A DNA stretch of 64,000 nucleotides from Pseudomonas sp. Tri1. GTDB taxonomy: Bacteria > Pseudomonadota > Gammaproteobacteria > Pseudomonadales > Pseudomonadaceae. The stretch's first letter is position 1, and every line of letters starts with the position of its first letter. Positions 1-8,821 of this stretch are shown piece after piece. The stretch is from NCBI RefSeq assembly GCF_017968885.1, contig NZ_CP072913.1:2712001-2776000 (forward strand), in the 5' to 3' direction. The position numbers were made by a program, and so were the translations under genes. Under the pieces are notes generated by a model, which saw only the letters and a list, made by a program, of their open reading frames with translations, was not told where the DNA came from and did no database searches.

Positions 1-521
<521 letters not shown>

Positions 522-523
522 CC

Positions 524-1711
524 CTATGAGTAAAAGGTGGGGGTAGGCCGCGTCTGGCTCAGTGCCCACTCACCCAGTTCATGGAGTTTGTAATCCACAG
601 GGTCGTGCAGGCTCTGGGTCCGCAGGTTGCGCCAATGGCGGTCGAGGCGCAGGGACGCATGGGTGGCGCGCGCGCCGGTGACTTCGAACAGGCGGCTGCA
701 GATATCCAGGCCGGTGCGTACAGAGGCCACCTTGGCGGTGGCGATGGACAGTGCCAGCTGCGCACGTTCCTCGGCGCCCAGGGCGTGTCCCTTGTGCCAG
801 GCTTCATCGAGTTGTTCGGCTGCGCGCTCCACTAGCAGGCGCACGCTTTCCAGGCCGACCCAGAACTCGCCGTAATGGCGCAGTACATAAGGGTCTTCGC
901 TGACGTGTTGGGCCTTGGAACGGAACCACGGCCGCCCTTCCTTGAGGGTGTACTGACGAGCTTCCTCCAGGGCGCCTTCGGCGATGCCGAGGAAGATATG
1001 GGAGAAATGCAATTGGGCGATCAGTGGGCGCAGGCAGGCGAAAGGCGTGCTCAGCGGGCCGGGGTCGAGGAGCAGCTCGTTCTCTTCCACCCGTACCCGC
1101 TCGAAGGTGGCGCTGCCACTGTCGGTCTGGCGCTGGCCCATATTGTCCCAGTCGCCGTGCAGGGTGATGCCGGTGCGGCCACTGGGAATGGCGGCGATCA
1201 ATAGCTTGCCGCCAGCGCCTTCGTCGATGGCCGAGGCGATCAGCATTTGCGAGTCGCTGGCACCGGAGCAGAAGCTCTTCTTGCCGGAGAATTCGCGCCA
1301 GCTGTCGAAGGTCTTGACCACGGTGCGGGTGTCCAGCGGGTTCAACGCATTGCCCCAGAACCAGTTCTTGCGGGCGGTCTGTTCGAACCAGGGTTGCCAT
1401 TGATCGGGGCGCGAGAACAGGCGCACGGTGGCCAGCATCAGGTGCTGAAAACCGAAGACATGGGCGATGGAGCTGTCCACCTTGGCGAACTCGCGAACCA
1501 CGCCGAGCGTTTCGCTCCAACTGGCACCGAGGCCGCCGAACTGGGTCGGAATGCTCAAGGCCAGCAGACCACTCTGACGAATGGCGTCGCGTTGCTCCTT
1601 GGGGGTACCGCCGGCCTCATCACGCTCGATGGCGGTCTCGGCAAATTCCGCCGCCAGGCGGCGGGCGGTCTGCAGTGGGGTGAGCACCGCGGGTTGTTGA
1701 TGGATTCTCAC
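524..1711 (-). CDS. sfnC: SfnC/MsuC-type FMNH2-dependent monooxygenase (acyl-CoA dehydrogenase fold)
   Basis: 395-residue protein of the acyl-CoA dehydrogenase superfamily, in the branch with DszC, SfnC and MsuC. These use reduced flavin and oxygen to oxidise organosulfur compounds rather than acyl-CoAs; MsuC converts methanesulfinate to methanesulfonate. The sequence shows the helical N-terminal half ([19 protein letters not shown]) and a C-terminal four-helix part ending in [17 protein letters not shown], typical of this branch. It lies between a flavin reductase gene (59 bp upstream) and a sigma-54 activator (2 bp downstream), so FMNH2 is probably supplied by the neighbour. No msuD-like luciferase-type monooxygenase lies in between, which favours sfnECR over msuEDC. 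The exact substrate cannot be read from the sequence. Confidence 0.85.
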   Translation of the reverse strand: MRIHQQPAVLTPLQTARRLAAEFAETAIERDEAGGTPKEQRDAIRQSGLLALSIPTQFGGLGASWSETLGVVREFAKVDSSIAHVFGFQHLMLATVRLFSRPDQWQPWFEQTARKNWFWGNALNPLDTRTVVKTFDSWREFSGKKSFCSGASDSQMLIASAIDEGAGGKLLIAAIPSGRTGITLHGDWDNMGQRQTDSGSATFERVRVEENELLLDPGPLSTPFACLRPLIAQLHFSHIFLGIAEGALEEARQYTLKEGRPWFRSKAQHVSEDPYVLRHYGEFWVGLESVRLLVERAAEQLDEAWHKGHALGAEERAQLALSIATAKVASVRTGLDICSRLFEVTGARATHASLRLDRHWRNLRTQSLHDPVDYKLHELGEWALSQTRPTPTFYS

Positions 1712-1770
1712 GCGATGTCCCTCGCAAATTGGCCTTCCGGGCAGACGTTGTAGTGATTCATGCGGGCCTC

Positions 1771-2334
1771 TCAGGCGATCTTGCGCAGTGCGCGCGCCTG
1801 GTCGCTGAACAGCCGGCCGGCGCGCTCGGCCGCCAGCTCGATACGGGTTTGCAGGGTCTGGCTGACGATGCGGTAGTCAGCGAAGTCGGACTCGCTGGCG
1901 TAGACGCCAATGGGCAGGGTGAGCGATTGGAAGAAGCTGAACAGCGGGCGCAGTTGGTGATCGAGCACCAGCGCATGGCGCTCGCTGCCACCGGTGGCGG
2001 CCAGCAACACCGGGGTGTTGACCAGGGCGTCCTGGCCGATCAGGTCGAACAAATGCTTGAACAGTCCCGGGTAGGTGCCGCGATAGACCGGGGCGGCCAC
2101 CACCAGCAGGTCGGCGGACTCGATCAGGCGCAGTTCGTGCTCGACGGTTTCCGGCAACTCCTTGCGCCACAGCGCGCCGCCCAGCGGCCGGGCAATGTTG
2201 CCCAGTTCGATCAGGTGGGGATCAATGGCCAGATGCCTGCCGAGTTCGCCCAGGATGGCTTCGGTCAGTGCCAGTGTGCGCGAAGGGCGGGAGGTGCCGC
2301 CGGAGATAGCGACGACTTTCAAGGGAGTGCTCAT
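1771..2334 (-). CDS. sfnE: NAD(P)H-dependent FMN reductase SfnE/MsuE
   Basis: 187-residue flavodoxin-fold reductase supplying FMNH2 to the monooxygenase encoded next. It begins MSTPLKVVAISGGTSRPSRT, where the GGTSRPS loop binds FMN phosphate, and continues with the family motif VAAPVYRGTYPGLFKHLFDL. The frame stays open 68 codons further upstream, but ATG at 2334 is the start: AGGAA lies about 8 bp before it, and the extra codons would run through the promoter. First gene of the sfnE-sfnC-sfnR operon. MsuE is nearly identical in type, so the symbol depends on context. Confidence 0.88.
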   Translation of the reverse strand: MSTPLKVVAISGGTSRPSRTLALTEAILGELGRHLAIDPHLIELGNIARPLGGALWRKELPETVEHELRLIESADLLVVAAPVYRGTYPGLFKHLFDLIGQDALVNTPVLLAATGGSERHALVLDHQLRPLFSFFQSLTLPIGVYASESDFADYRIVSQTLQTRIELAAERAGRLFSDQARALRKIA

Positions 2335-2377
2335 CCTAGTGTTCCTGTTGGACTGTCGATTGAGATGCAAAGGCTTG

Positions 2378-2393
2378 AGCAAGGGCCGTACCA
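2378..2393 (-). promoter_or_regulatory. Sigma-54 (-24/-12) promoter of sfnECR
   Basis: Read on the minus strand, TGGTACGGCCCTTGCT matches the sigma-54 consensus TGGCACGNNNNTTGCW at nearly every position, with the invariant GG and GC correctly spaced. It ends 43 bp before the sfnE start codon, and the operon it serves ends with a sigma-54 activator, so the operon may respond to SfnR itself or to a related activator. Confidence 0.75.
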
Positions 2394-2476
2394 ACGGGCA
2401 AAGCCTAGTAATCCCGGGGCTTTGCGGGGTTGGAGGGTTTTCTGGCTGTTGCTCTGGCGGATGAATTGTTGAGTTG

Positions 2477-2520
2477 CTGTTGCCCGGGCAACAGTTGACC
2501 TGCTGTTTCTGCAGCAACAG
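2477..2520. promoter_or_regulatory. Candidate upstream activator sites for the sfn promoter
   Basis: A perfect 18-bp palindrome, CTGTTGCCCGGGCAACAG, lies at 2477-2494. A second, looser inverted pair CTGTT...AACAG follows at 2503-2520. The two are centred about 26 bp apart and lie roughly 85-140 bp upstream of the -24/-12 element, where enhancer-binding proteins normally bind. Assigning them to SfnR or a paralogue is inference. Confidence 0.55.
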
Positions 2521-2747
2521 TTTTTCGAGGGGGGACAAGTCGTGCCTTGGACACTGATGTACTGCGTCGGTAACCAGGCAGATATTCGGAAGGCGCCTGG
2601 AGTCGCATCAGGGTGATGCCTGGATTCGAGCGTGCAACGTTCGCCAGGATTTCCCTCTGTCAGATGAACCTTGCGTCAATACTGCGCTCACTTGTTAGGT
2701 CGCCGCGTTGCGTGTTCGCGTCGTCCCATTGCCGATAAGGAATTCGC

Positions 2748-4490
2748 ATGCTTGATACCTCGCCATCGATCCCTCTGGCCAATCCTGTCGAACGTGAGCT
2801 CAGCCTGCGCGCCGTCACAACGGGGATTGTGCTCGGTATCCTGCTGACGCCTTCCAATGTCTACGCTGGGTTGAAAATCGGTTGGTCGTTCAATATGTCG
2901 ATCATTGCCTTGCTGGTCGGCTACGGCATCTGGCAAGGCCTGGCCAAGCGCTCAGCCGGGCTACTGCCCTGGACGCTGCACGAAAGCAACATCAACCAGA
3001 CCGTGGCCTCTGCCGCCGCGTCGATCATTTCCGGTGGGTTGGTTGCGCCAATCCCGGCCTACACCTTGCTGACCGGCCAACAACTGGATGCCCTCCCGAT
3101 GATCGCCTGGGTGTTCTCGGTGAGTTTCCTGGGGATCTGGATTGCCTGGTACTTGCGACCGTCGTTGCTCAATGACAAGGCGCTGAAGTTTCCCGAAGGC
3201 ATGGCGACCTTGGAAACCCTGCTGCACATCTACAACCACGGTCATGAAGCCGCGACGCGCTTGAAGGTGCTGCTCGGCACCGCTTTGCTCTCCGGGTCGG
3301 TGAAGTGGGTCGATACCTTCCTGTGGGCTTTGCCGCGCTGGTCGCCGACGGCCCAGTTGGAGCGTCTGACGTTTACTGCAGATCCTTCGCTCCTGTTGGT
3401 GGGGTTCGGCGCGATCATCGGTATTCGCGTCGGCCTGACCCTGCTGCTCGGAGCTTTGCTGGCATGGGGCGCCCTGGCGCCGTGGGTGTTGGCGCAGGGC
3501 CTGGTGCCGTTGCCACCCGACAGCAGCGGCCCGCAGTTCGCGGCGCTGGTGGAGTGGCTGCTGTGGCCGGGCGTGAGTCTGATGGTGTGCTCGACCTTGG
3601 CCTCCCTGGCGATTCGCTTGTGGGCATTGCACCGGTCTACCAAGGCCGGCGGCGGGGCGATCTGGGCGATACCCAAGGCCGGCCCTGCCGCCGGTTTTTT
3701 ACTGTCGATCGCATTGGTGGTGAGCCTGCAAGCGCTGTTGTTCGGCATCAATCTATGGATGGCCCTATTGACCATCCCCTTGGCGATTTGCCTGGCTGCG
3801 GTGGCTGCCCGGGTGGTCGGCGCCACGGGTATTCCACCCATCGGTGCCATCGGACAGTTGTCCCAGTTGAGCTTCGGGATCGTCGCGCCGGGGCAGGTGC
3901 CGATCAATTTGATGAGCGCCAACACCGCCGGCGGTTCGGCGGGGCAATGCACGGATTTGATGAATGACTTCAAGGTGGGCCGGGCGATTGGCGCCACGCC
4001 GCGCAAGCAGTTGATCGCCCAGACGCTGGGGATTTTCGTCGGCAGCATCGTTGGGGTCTTGGCCTACCTGGCACTGATCCCGGACCCGCAAGCCATGTTG
4101 CTCTCCGAGGAGTGGCCGGCTCCGGCGGTCGCCACTTGGAAAGCCGTGGCGCAAACCTTGACCCATGGCTTGGACTCGCTCTCTGCGAGCATCCGCTGGG
4201 CGATATTCATCGGCGGCCTGGTCGGCTTGCTGTTGGGAGTTCTCGACAGCGTGCTGCCCGGGCATCGCGCCCGCTACCTGCCAAGCACGGCGGCTTTGGG
4301 CCTGGCCTTTATCCTGCCAGCCTCGGTGTCGCTGATGATGGCCCTCGGCGCGCTGCTCACCTGGCTGGTGAGCTGGCGCTGGCCGAGCCTCACTGAACGC
4401 TTCGCCATCACGGCGGCAGCAGGGTTGATTGCCGGGGAGAGCATTACCGGGGTGGGGGCGTCGTTGTGGCAGATGGCTAGGAATCTGTGA
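2748..4490 (+). CDS. OPT-family oligopeptide/metal-chelate transporter
   Basis: 580-residue polytopic inner-membrane protein of the OPT family, which imports small peptides or metal-chelator complexes with protons. Near residues 25-50 it has the family segment GIVLGILLTPSNVYAGLKIG, then about a dozen hydrophobic stretches, and around residues 370-395 the conserved part rich in Gly and Pro (ATGIPPIGAIGQLSQL) followed by NLMSANTAGGSAGQCTDLM. AAGGA precedes the ATG at 2748. It is divergent from sfnECR; a role in sulfur-peptide uptake is possible but unproven. Substrate unknown. Confidence 0.9.
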   Translation: MLDTSPSIPLANPVERELSLRAVTTGIVLGILLTPSNVYAGLKIGWSFNMSIIALLVGYGIWQGLAKRSAGLLPWTLHESNINQTVASAAASIISGGLVAPIPAYTLLTGQQLDALPMIAWVFSVSFLGIWIAWYLRPSLLNDKALKFPEGMATLETLLHIYNHGHEAATRLKVLLGTALLSGSVKWVDTFLWALPRWSPTAQLERLTFTADPSLLLVGFGAIIGIRVGLTLLLGALLAWGALAPWVLAQGLVPLPPDSSGPQFAALVEWLLWPGVSLMVCSTLASLAIRLWALHRSTKAGGGAIWAIPKAGPAAGFLLSIALVVSLQALLFGINLWMALLTIPLAICLAAVAARVVGATGIPPIGAIGQLSQLSFGIVAPGQVPINLMSANTAGGSAGQCTDLMNDFKVGRAIGATPRKQLIAQTLGIFVGSIVGVLAYLALIPDPQAMLLSEEWPAPAVATWKAVAQTLTHGLDSLSASIRWAIFIGGLVGLLLGVLDSVLPGHRARYLPSTAALGLAFILPASVSLMMALGALLTWLVSWRWPSLTERFAITAAAGLIAGESITGVGASLWQMARNL

Positions 4491-4626
4491 TGACGAGCGC
4501 TGTCGAAGGCATGCCCGACGAAAACTATTGAAAAAGACCTCTAGACGCTTTACATCGGGGGCTCTCTGGCATATTGCTGGCAATCGATAAGTAAAATAAC
4601 GCCATTTTTTGGCTCAGGGAGCGCTG

Positions 4627-7563
4627 ATGAGTGTTCGTCCATTGAGCGATTCCCCGCAGCAGTCGAACAATTACGTGGCCACCTCTCATCTGCAAGAAAC
4701 CCCGGATCCTGTCGGCATGGCATACGCTGGCGAAGAAAACACGATTGAACAATTGCTGGAATCAGCACGCAACTGGGCCCATACCACCCAGTGGGTGGTG
4801 TATCGCGCCGGTGAACAAATGCACCTGGTCGGGCAGGGCGACCCACGCATGCAGTGGCCGTCAAGCGTTGCGAATGCGGAGTTCGAGGCGTTCTGCCGGA
4901 CCCGGCGGTTGTACCGCTGGCCGACCGGTAGAGGCGAGAGTGTGCTGGGGTGGCTACTGGCGCCAGTGACCGCTGCCCAGGAGCCGGCGCTTGCCGAGTT
5001 TGCCCAGCGCTTGGGCATCCAGGTACAGACCAACACCCTTGCCCGTGCCCAGGTCACTCAGCGTGTGCTGTATGAAATCACCTACCTGGCCAGTTCGACC
5101 CGTGACCGTTCCGTGTTCCTGGTGGGGGTCCACCAACTGCTCGCCAGCCTGATCGACGCCGAGAACTTCTATCTCGCGTTGTATGACCCGCGCACAGGCA
5201 AGATTGACTACCCGTACTACGTCGACATCATCGACGTCGATGCCGTGGAGTCGCAGCACTACGAATACCTTGACCCTGCGCACCTGTCATTGACCGGCCA
5301 GGTGTTGACCAGCGGCCAGCCGCTGCTGATCGACGCCGCCGGCATTTGCGCGGCCCAGGCCGAGGACCGTTTCTATTGTGTGGGTGATCGTCCCGAGTTC
5401 TGGATGGGCGCACCGTTGAAAAATGCCGCGGATGAAGTGTTTGGCATGCTTGCCATGCAGGTCTACGACGTTGCGCGTACCTACAGCGCCGAAGACCGCG
5501 CGTTGTTTCTGGTGGTGGCCCGTCACGTGGCCATGGCCCTGGACCGGATCCTGAACCGAGAGGGCATGGAAGAAACGGTGAGGCGGCGCACACTGGAGCT
5601 TTCGGCACTCAACGACGCATTGCGCCAGGAAGTGGCCGAGCGGGAGCGCGCCGAGCACCTGCAGAGTGCGTTGTTCCAGATTACTGAGCTGTCGAGCCAA
5701 CCTGGCGACATGGCCGAGCTGTTTCAAACCTTGCATGGCATTGTCGGCGAACTGCTGTTCGCGCAGAACTTCTACATCGCGCTGTTCGACGATGCGATCG
5801 GTGAAGTGACCTTTCCGTATTACGTCGATGAACGGGACACGACCCAGCCGGCGGCGCGACGCGGCTGCCGGGGCCTGACCGAATATGTTATCCGTCAGCG
5901 TTGTCCCTGCCTGATTGACCCACTCGATGCTGACCGGTTGGCTGCGCAAGGTGAACTGGAAGTGACCTACGAGTCGGTCCGATTCCATTCCTGGCTGGGC
6001 ATTCCGTTGTTCGATGACGGCGTGGTGCGTGGTGTGCTGGCGGTGCAAAGCTATACCTCGCAGGTGCGCTATACCCTGCGCGACCAGGAGCTGCTGACGT
6101 TCGTGTCGCGACACATTGATACAGCGTTGTCGCGCCGCACCGCGGCCGAAGCGATCCATGCCGCCAACCTCAAGCTAGAAGCCCGGGTGCAGGACCGCAC
6201 CCGCGAGCTCGATCATGCCAACGCCAAGTTGCAACACGAAAACGCCCATGATGCGCTGACCGGGCTACCGAATCGCACTTACCTGCAACAGCGCCTCAAT
6301 CTGGCCTGGTCGCGGTTCGAGAACGAAGGTGGGCAACTGTCGGTGATGTTCATCGACCTTGACCGTTTCAAGATGGTCAATGACAGCTTTGGCCATCACT
6401 TTGGCGACCTGCTGTTGATGCAAGCTGCCCACCGTTTGCGCAGTTGCCTGCGTGAAACCGACATGTTGGCGCGCCTGGGAGGCGATGAGTTTGCGGTGTT
6501 GGCACCCGAGGCGCCGCTGGAGGTGGTGATCGAAATCGCCGATCGGATCCTGGCGGTGTTCGACCTGCCGTTTTTCATCAATGGCCACGAAGTTTTTTCC
6601 TCCTGCAGTATCGGTATTGTCAGTGCCGACAGTCAGTTCCATCTCGAGCCCGCCGACTTGCTGCGCGATGCCGATGCGGCGATGTACCGGGTCAAGAGTG
6701 CCGGGCGCGATAGCTACGCGGTGTTCAATCAGGAAGTGCGCCGTGAGGTTTCGGACCAGGTCGAGCGTGAAGGCGCCTTGCGCAATGCGCTCAAGCGTAC
6801 CGACGAATTGCTGCCGTATTTCCAACCGATTGTCAGTGTCGAAAGCGGCGAGCTGGTGGCCCTTGAAGCCCTGATCCGCTGGCATCAGCCGGGCGGTCGG
6901 ATCATCGCGCCGGGCCAGTTTTTGCCGGATGTCGAGGGGTTGCGTCTGATCGGGCGACTGGACCTGTACATGCTCACCAGCATCGCCGTGATCCTTGCTC
7001 AGCCCCAGCATGCCAATTGGCCGCCGGTGCATGTCAATTGTTCCAGCTACAGCATGGCACGCCCGGACTTCGCCGAAGATGTACTTGCACTGTTGGCCCG
7101 GCATAACGTCGCGCCCTCGCGGATCTGCCTGGAACTGACCGAAGGCGCGCTGGTGGCCGAGCCAGCCATTGCCCGTTTGACCATGCAGCAATTGGCCGAT
7201 AACGGCATGTCGGTGGTGCTCGATGACTTCGGTGCAGGGTTTTCCTCCCTGAGCTATGTGCATCAATACCGTTTCAGCGGCTTGAAGATCGACAAGTCGT
7301 TCATCTTCGAACTGACCAGTAGCCCCCGCAGTCGCGCCATCGTCCGGGCAATCGTGCGGATGGCCGAGTCTCTGGACCTCAGCGTCGTGGCCGAAGGTGT
7401 CGAGGATGAAGAGACGCTGCTCTTGCTGCGTGAAATGGGGGCAGGGCAGGCCCAAGGTTATTATTTTGCCAAGCCGATGGGGCTGGATGCCTTGTTGGCG
7501 ACTTCGCTGCTCGATCGCCAGGCGCCTAAGGACAGCGCACCCGGCAGACCGAGCCTGGGATAA
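4627..7563 (+). CDS. GAF-GAF-GGDEF-EAL cyclic-di-GMP signalling protein
   Basis: 978-residue cytoplasmic protein with no membrane segment. Two GAF sensor domains (about 150-310 and 350-500), each with an FYIALFD- or FYLALYD-type core, are joined by coiled coils (MEETVRRRTLELSALNDAL; LEARVQDRTRELDHANAKL) to a GGDEF domain with intact GGDEF (618-622) and an EAL domain with intact EAL (747-749), a DDFGAGFSSLSY loop and the VVAEGVED motif. Both active sites look complete, so it may make and break c-di-GMP. ATG at 4627 has AGGGAG before it; an in-frame TTG at 4609 is an inferior start. The GAF ligand is unknown. Confidence 0.92.
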   Translation: MSVRPLSDSPQQSNNYVATSHLQETPDPVGMAYAGEENTIEQLLESARNWAHTTQWVVYRAGEQMHLVGQGDPRMQWPSSVANAEFEAFCRTRRLYRWPTGRGESVLGWLLAPVTAAQEPALAEFAQRLGIQVQTNTLARAQVTQRVLYEITYLASSTRDRSVFLVGVHQLLASLIDAENFYLALYDPRTGKIDYPYYVDIIDVDAVESQHYEYLDPAHLSLTGQVLTSGQPLLIDAAGICAAQAEDRFYCVGDRPEFWMGAPLKNAADEVFGMLAMQVYDVARTYSAEDRALFLVVARHVAMALDRILNREGMEETVRRRTLELSALNDALRQEVAERERAEHLQSALFQITELSSQPGDMAELFQTLHGIVGELLFAQNFYIALFDDAIGEVTFPYYVDERDTTQPAARRGCRGLTEYVIRQRCPCLIDPLDADRLAAQGELEVTYESVRFHSWLGIPLFDDGVVRGVLAVQSYTSQVRYTLRDQELLTFVSRHIDTALSRRTAAEAIHAANLKLEARVQDRTRELDHANAKLQHENAHDALTGLPNRTYLQQRLNLAWSRFENEGGQLSVMFIDLDRFKMVNDSFGHHFGDLLLMQAAHRLRSCLRETDMLARLGGDEFAVLAPEAPLEVVIEIADRILAVFDLPFFINGHEVFSSCSIGIVSADSQFHLEPADLLRDADAAMYRVKSAGRDSYAVFNQEVRREVSDQVEREGALRNALKRTDELLPYFQPIVSVESGELVALEALIRWHQPGGRIIAPGQFLPDVEGLRLIGRLDLYMLTSIAVILAQPQHANWPPVHVNCSSYSMARPDFAEDVLALLARHNVAPSRICLELTEGALVAEPAIARLTMQQLADNGMSVVLDDFGAGFSSLSYVHQYRFSGLKIDKSFIFELTSSPRSRAIVRAIVRMAESLDLSVVAEGVEDEETLLLLREMGAGQAQGYYFAKPMGLDALLATSLLDRQAPKDSAPGRPSLG

Positions 7564-7571
7564 GGTTTCCC

Positions 7572-8684
7572 TTATGGGTGAGTGGGATAGTCGATGTATC
7601 CGCGCTGGTCACCGCCAAAGAAGGTGCTCGGGTCTGGGGTATTGAGCGCTAGCCCGTCGCGGATCCGTCGTGGCAAGTCAGGGTTGGCCAGGAACGGTCT
7701 GCCAAAGGCAATGATGTCCGCACGGTTGGCGGCCAGGGCTTGCTCAGCTGTTTGCGGGTCATAGCCTCCGGCGATCATCAGCACACCGTTCCATTGCGTA
7801 CGCAGCTGATTGATGATCGCGTCCCAGCGCGGATCGAAGTTTTCGTCCTTGACGGTGCCTACCACGGCAGGCTCCACGAGATGCAGGTAGGCCAGGGGCC
7901 AGCGGTTCAACGAGCGGACGATATAGCCGAATGTGGCCTCGGGTGTCGCATCACCCATGCCCATGAAGCGTCCCATGGGTGTCAGCCGTACGCCCACGCG
8001 TTCTGCCCCTACCTCATCGGCAACCGCTTCCACGACGTCCAGCAAGAGCCGGGCGCGATTCGCCACGCTGCCGCCGTAATGGTCTTCACGCTGGTTACTG
8101 TTGCTATTGATGAACTGGTCGAGCAGATAACCGTTGCCGGCGTGAATCTCGACGCCGTCCATGCCGGCTCTCAAGGCGTTGCGTGCTGCGCGGCTGTAGT
8201 CGCTGATGATGTCGGCGATCTCAAATGCTTCCAGGGCGCGGGGTGTGGGTACATCCTCCCAAACGCCGTTGCCCTGATCATCGACGATAAACGTCTTGCC
8301 TGGAACGGGCAGTGCGCTGGGGGCAACCGGCAGGGCGTTATCGGGTTGGAAACTGGGGTGAGAAACCCGTCCAACATGCCACAGCTGCATGAAGATCCGC
8401 CCGCCGGCTTCATGCACGTGTGTGCTCACCTGACGCCAGGCATCGACCTGCTCGTCGCTGTAGATGCCTGGTGTCCAGGCGTAGCCCTGACCTTGGCGGG
8501 AAATCTGCGTGGCTTCGGTAATGATCAACGCGGCGCTGGCGCGTTGCCGATAATATTCAGCGTTCATGGCGGTTGGCAGGTCGCCCGGCTGCCCGGCGCG
8601 GGAGCGCGTCAGGGGCGCCATGGCCATGCGATGAGCAAGTGTGTAGGGGCCAACCTTAATGGGTTCAAGCAGGTGCTGAGTCAT
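7572..8684 (-). CDS. Old Yellow Enzyme family NADH:flavin oxidoreductase (NemA/XenA/B type)
   Basis: 370-residue FMN-dependent TIM-barrel ene-reductase that reduces activated alkenes, nitro-esters or N-ethylmaleimide. It shows MAPLTRSRA at the N-terminus, the substrate-binding pair in VEIHAGNGYLLDQFI (His-Asn), RLTPMGRFMGMGD, and FGRPFLANPDLPRR near the end. Its stop lies 8 bp from that of the convergent c-di-GMP gene. GAGGAAC precedes the ATG at 8684. A short inverted repeat at 8782-8796 lies about 100 bp upstream and may be an operator. Physiological substrate unknown. Confidence 0.92.
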   Translation of the reverse strand: MTQHLLEPIKVGPYTLAHRMAMAPLTRSRAGQPGDLPTAMNAEYYRQRASAALIITEATQISRQGQGYAWTPGIYSDEQVDAWRQVSTHVHEAGGRIFMQLWHVGRVSHPSFQPDNALPVAPSALPVPGKTFIVDDQGNGVWEDVPTPRALEAFEIADIISDYSRAARNALRAGMDGVEIHAGNGYLLDQFINSNSNQREDHYGGSVANRARLLLDVVEAVADEVGAERVGVRLTPMGRFMGMGDATPEATFGYIVRSLNRWPLAYLHLVEPAVVGTVKDENFDPRWDAIINQLRTQWNGVLMIAGGYDPQTAEQALAANRADIIAFGRPFLANPDLPRRIRDGLALNTPDPSTFFGGDQRGYIDYPTHP

Positions 8685-8781
8685 GGATGTTCCTCGTGAC
8701 GATATGGCAGAGTGCAGCGGTTGGGCACTAACTTAATCCTCCCGGCGTCGAGTGATAATCCAGTCGAAGCTCTACGCTGCA

Positions 8782-8796
8782 TTGCGTCAAACGCAA
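8782..8796. promoter_or_regulatory. Inverted repeat upstream of the Old Yellow Enzyme gene
   Basis: TTGCGT-CAA-ACGCAA has perfect 6-bp arms and a 3-bp spacer. It lies in the 137-bp gap between the aldehyde dehydrogenase operon and the ene-reductase gene, about 100 bp upstream of the latter. The spacing suits a TetR- or LysR-type operator, but no adjacent regulator identifies the binder. Confidence 0.35.
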
Positions 8797-8821
8797 CGCT
8801 TTGGGGCGGCGTGAGGCCGGG

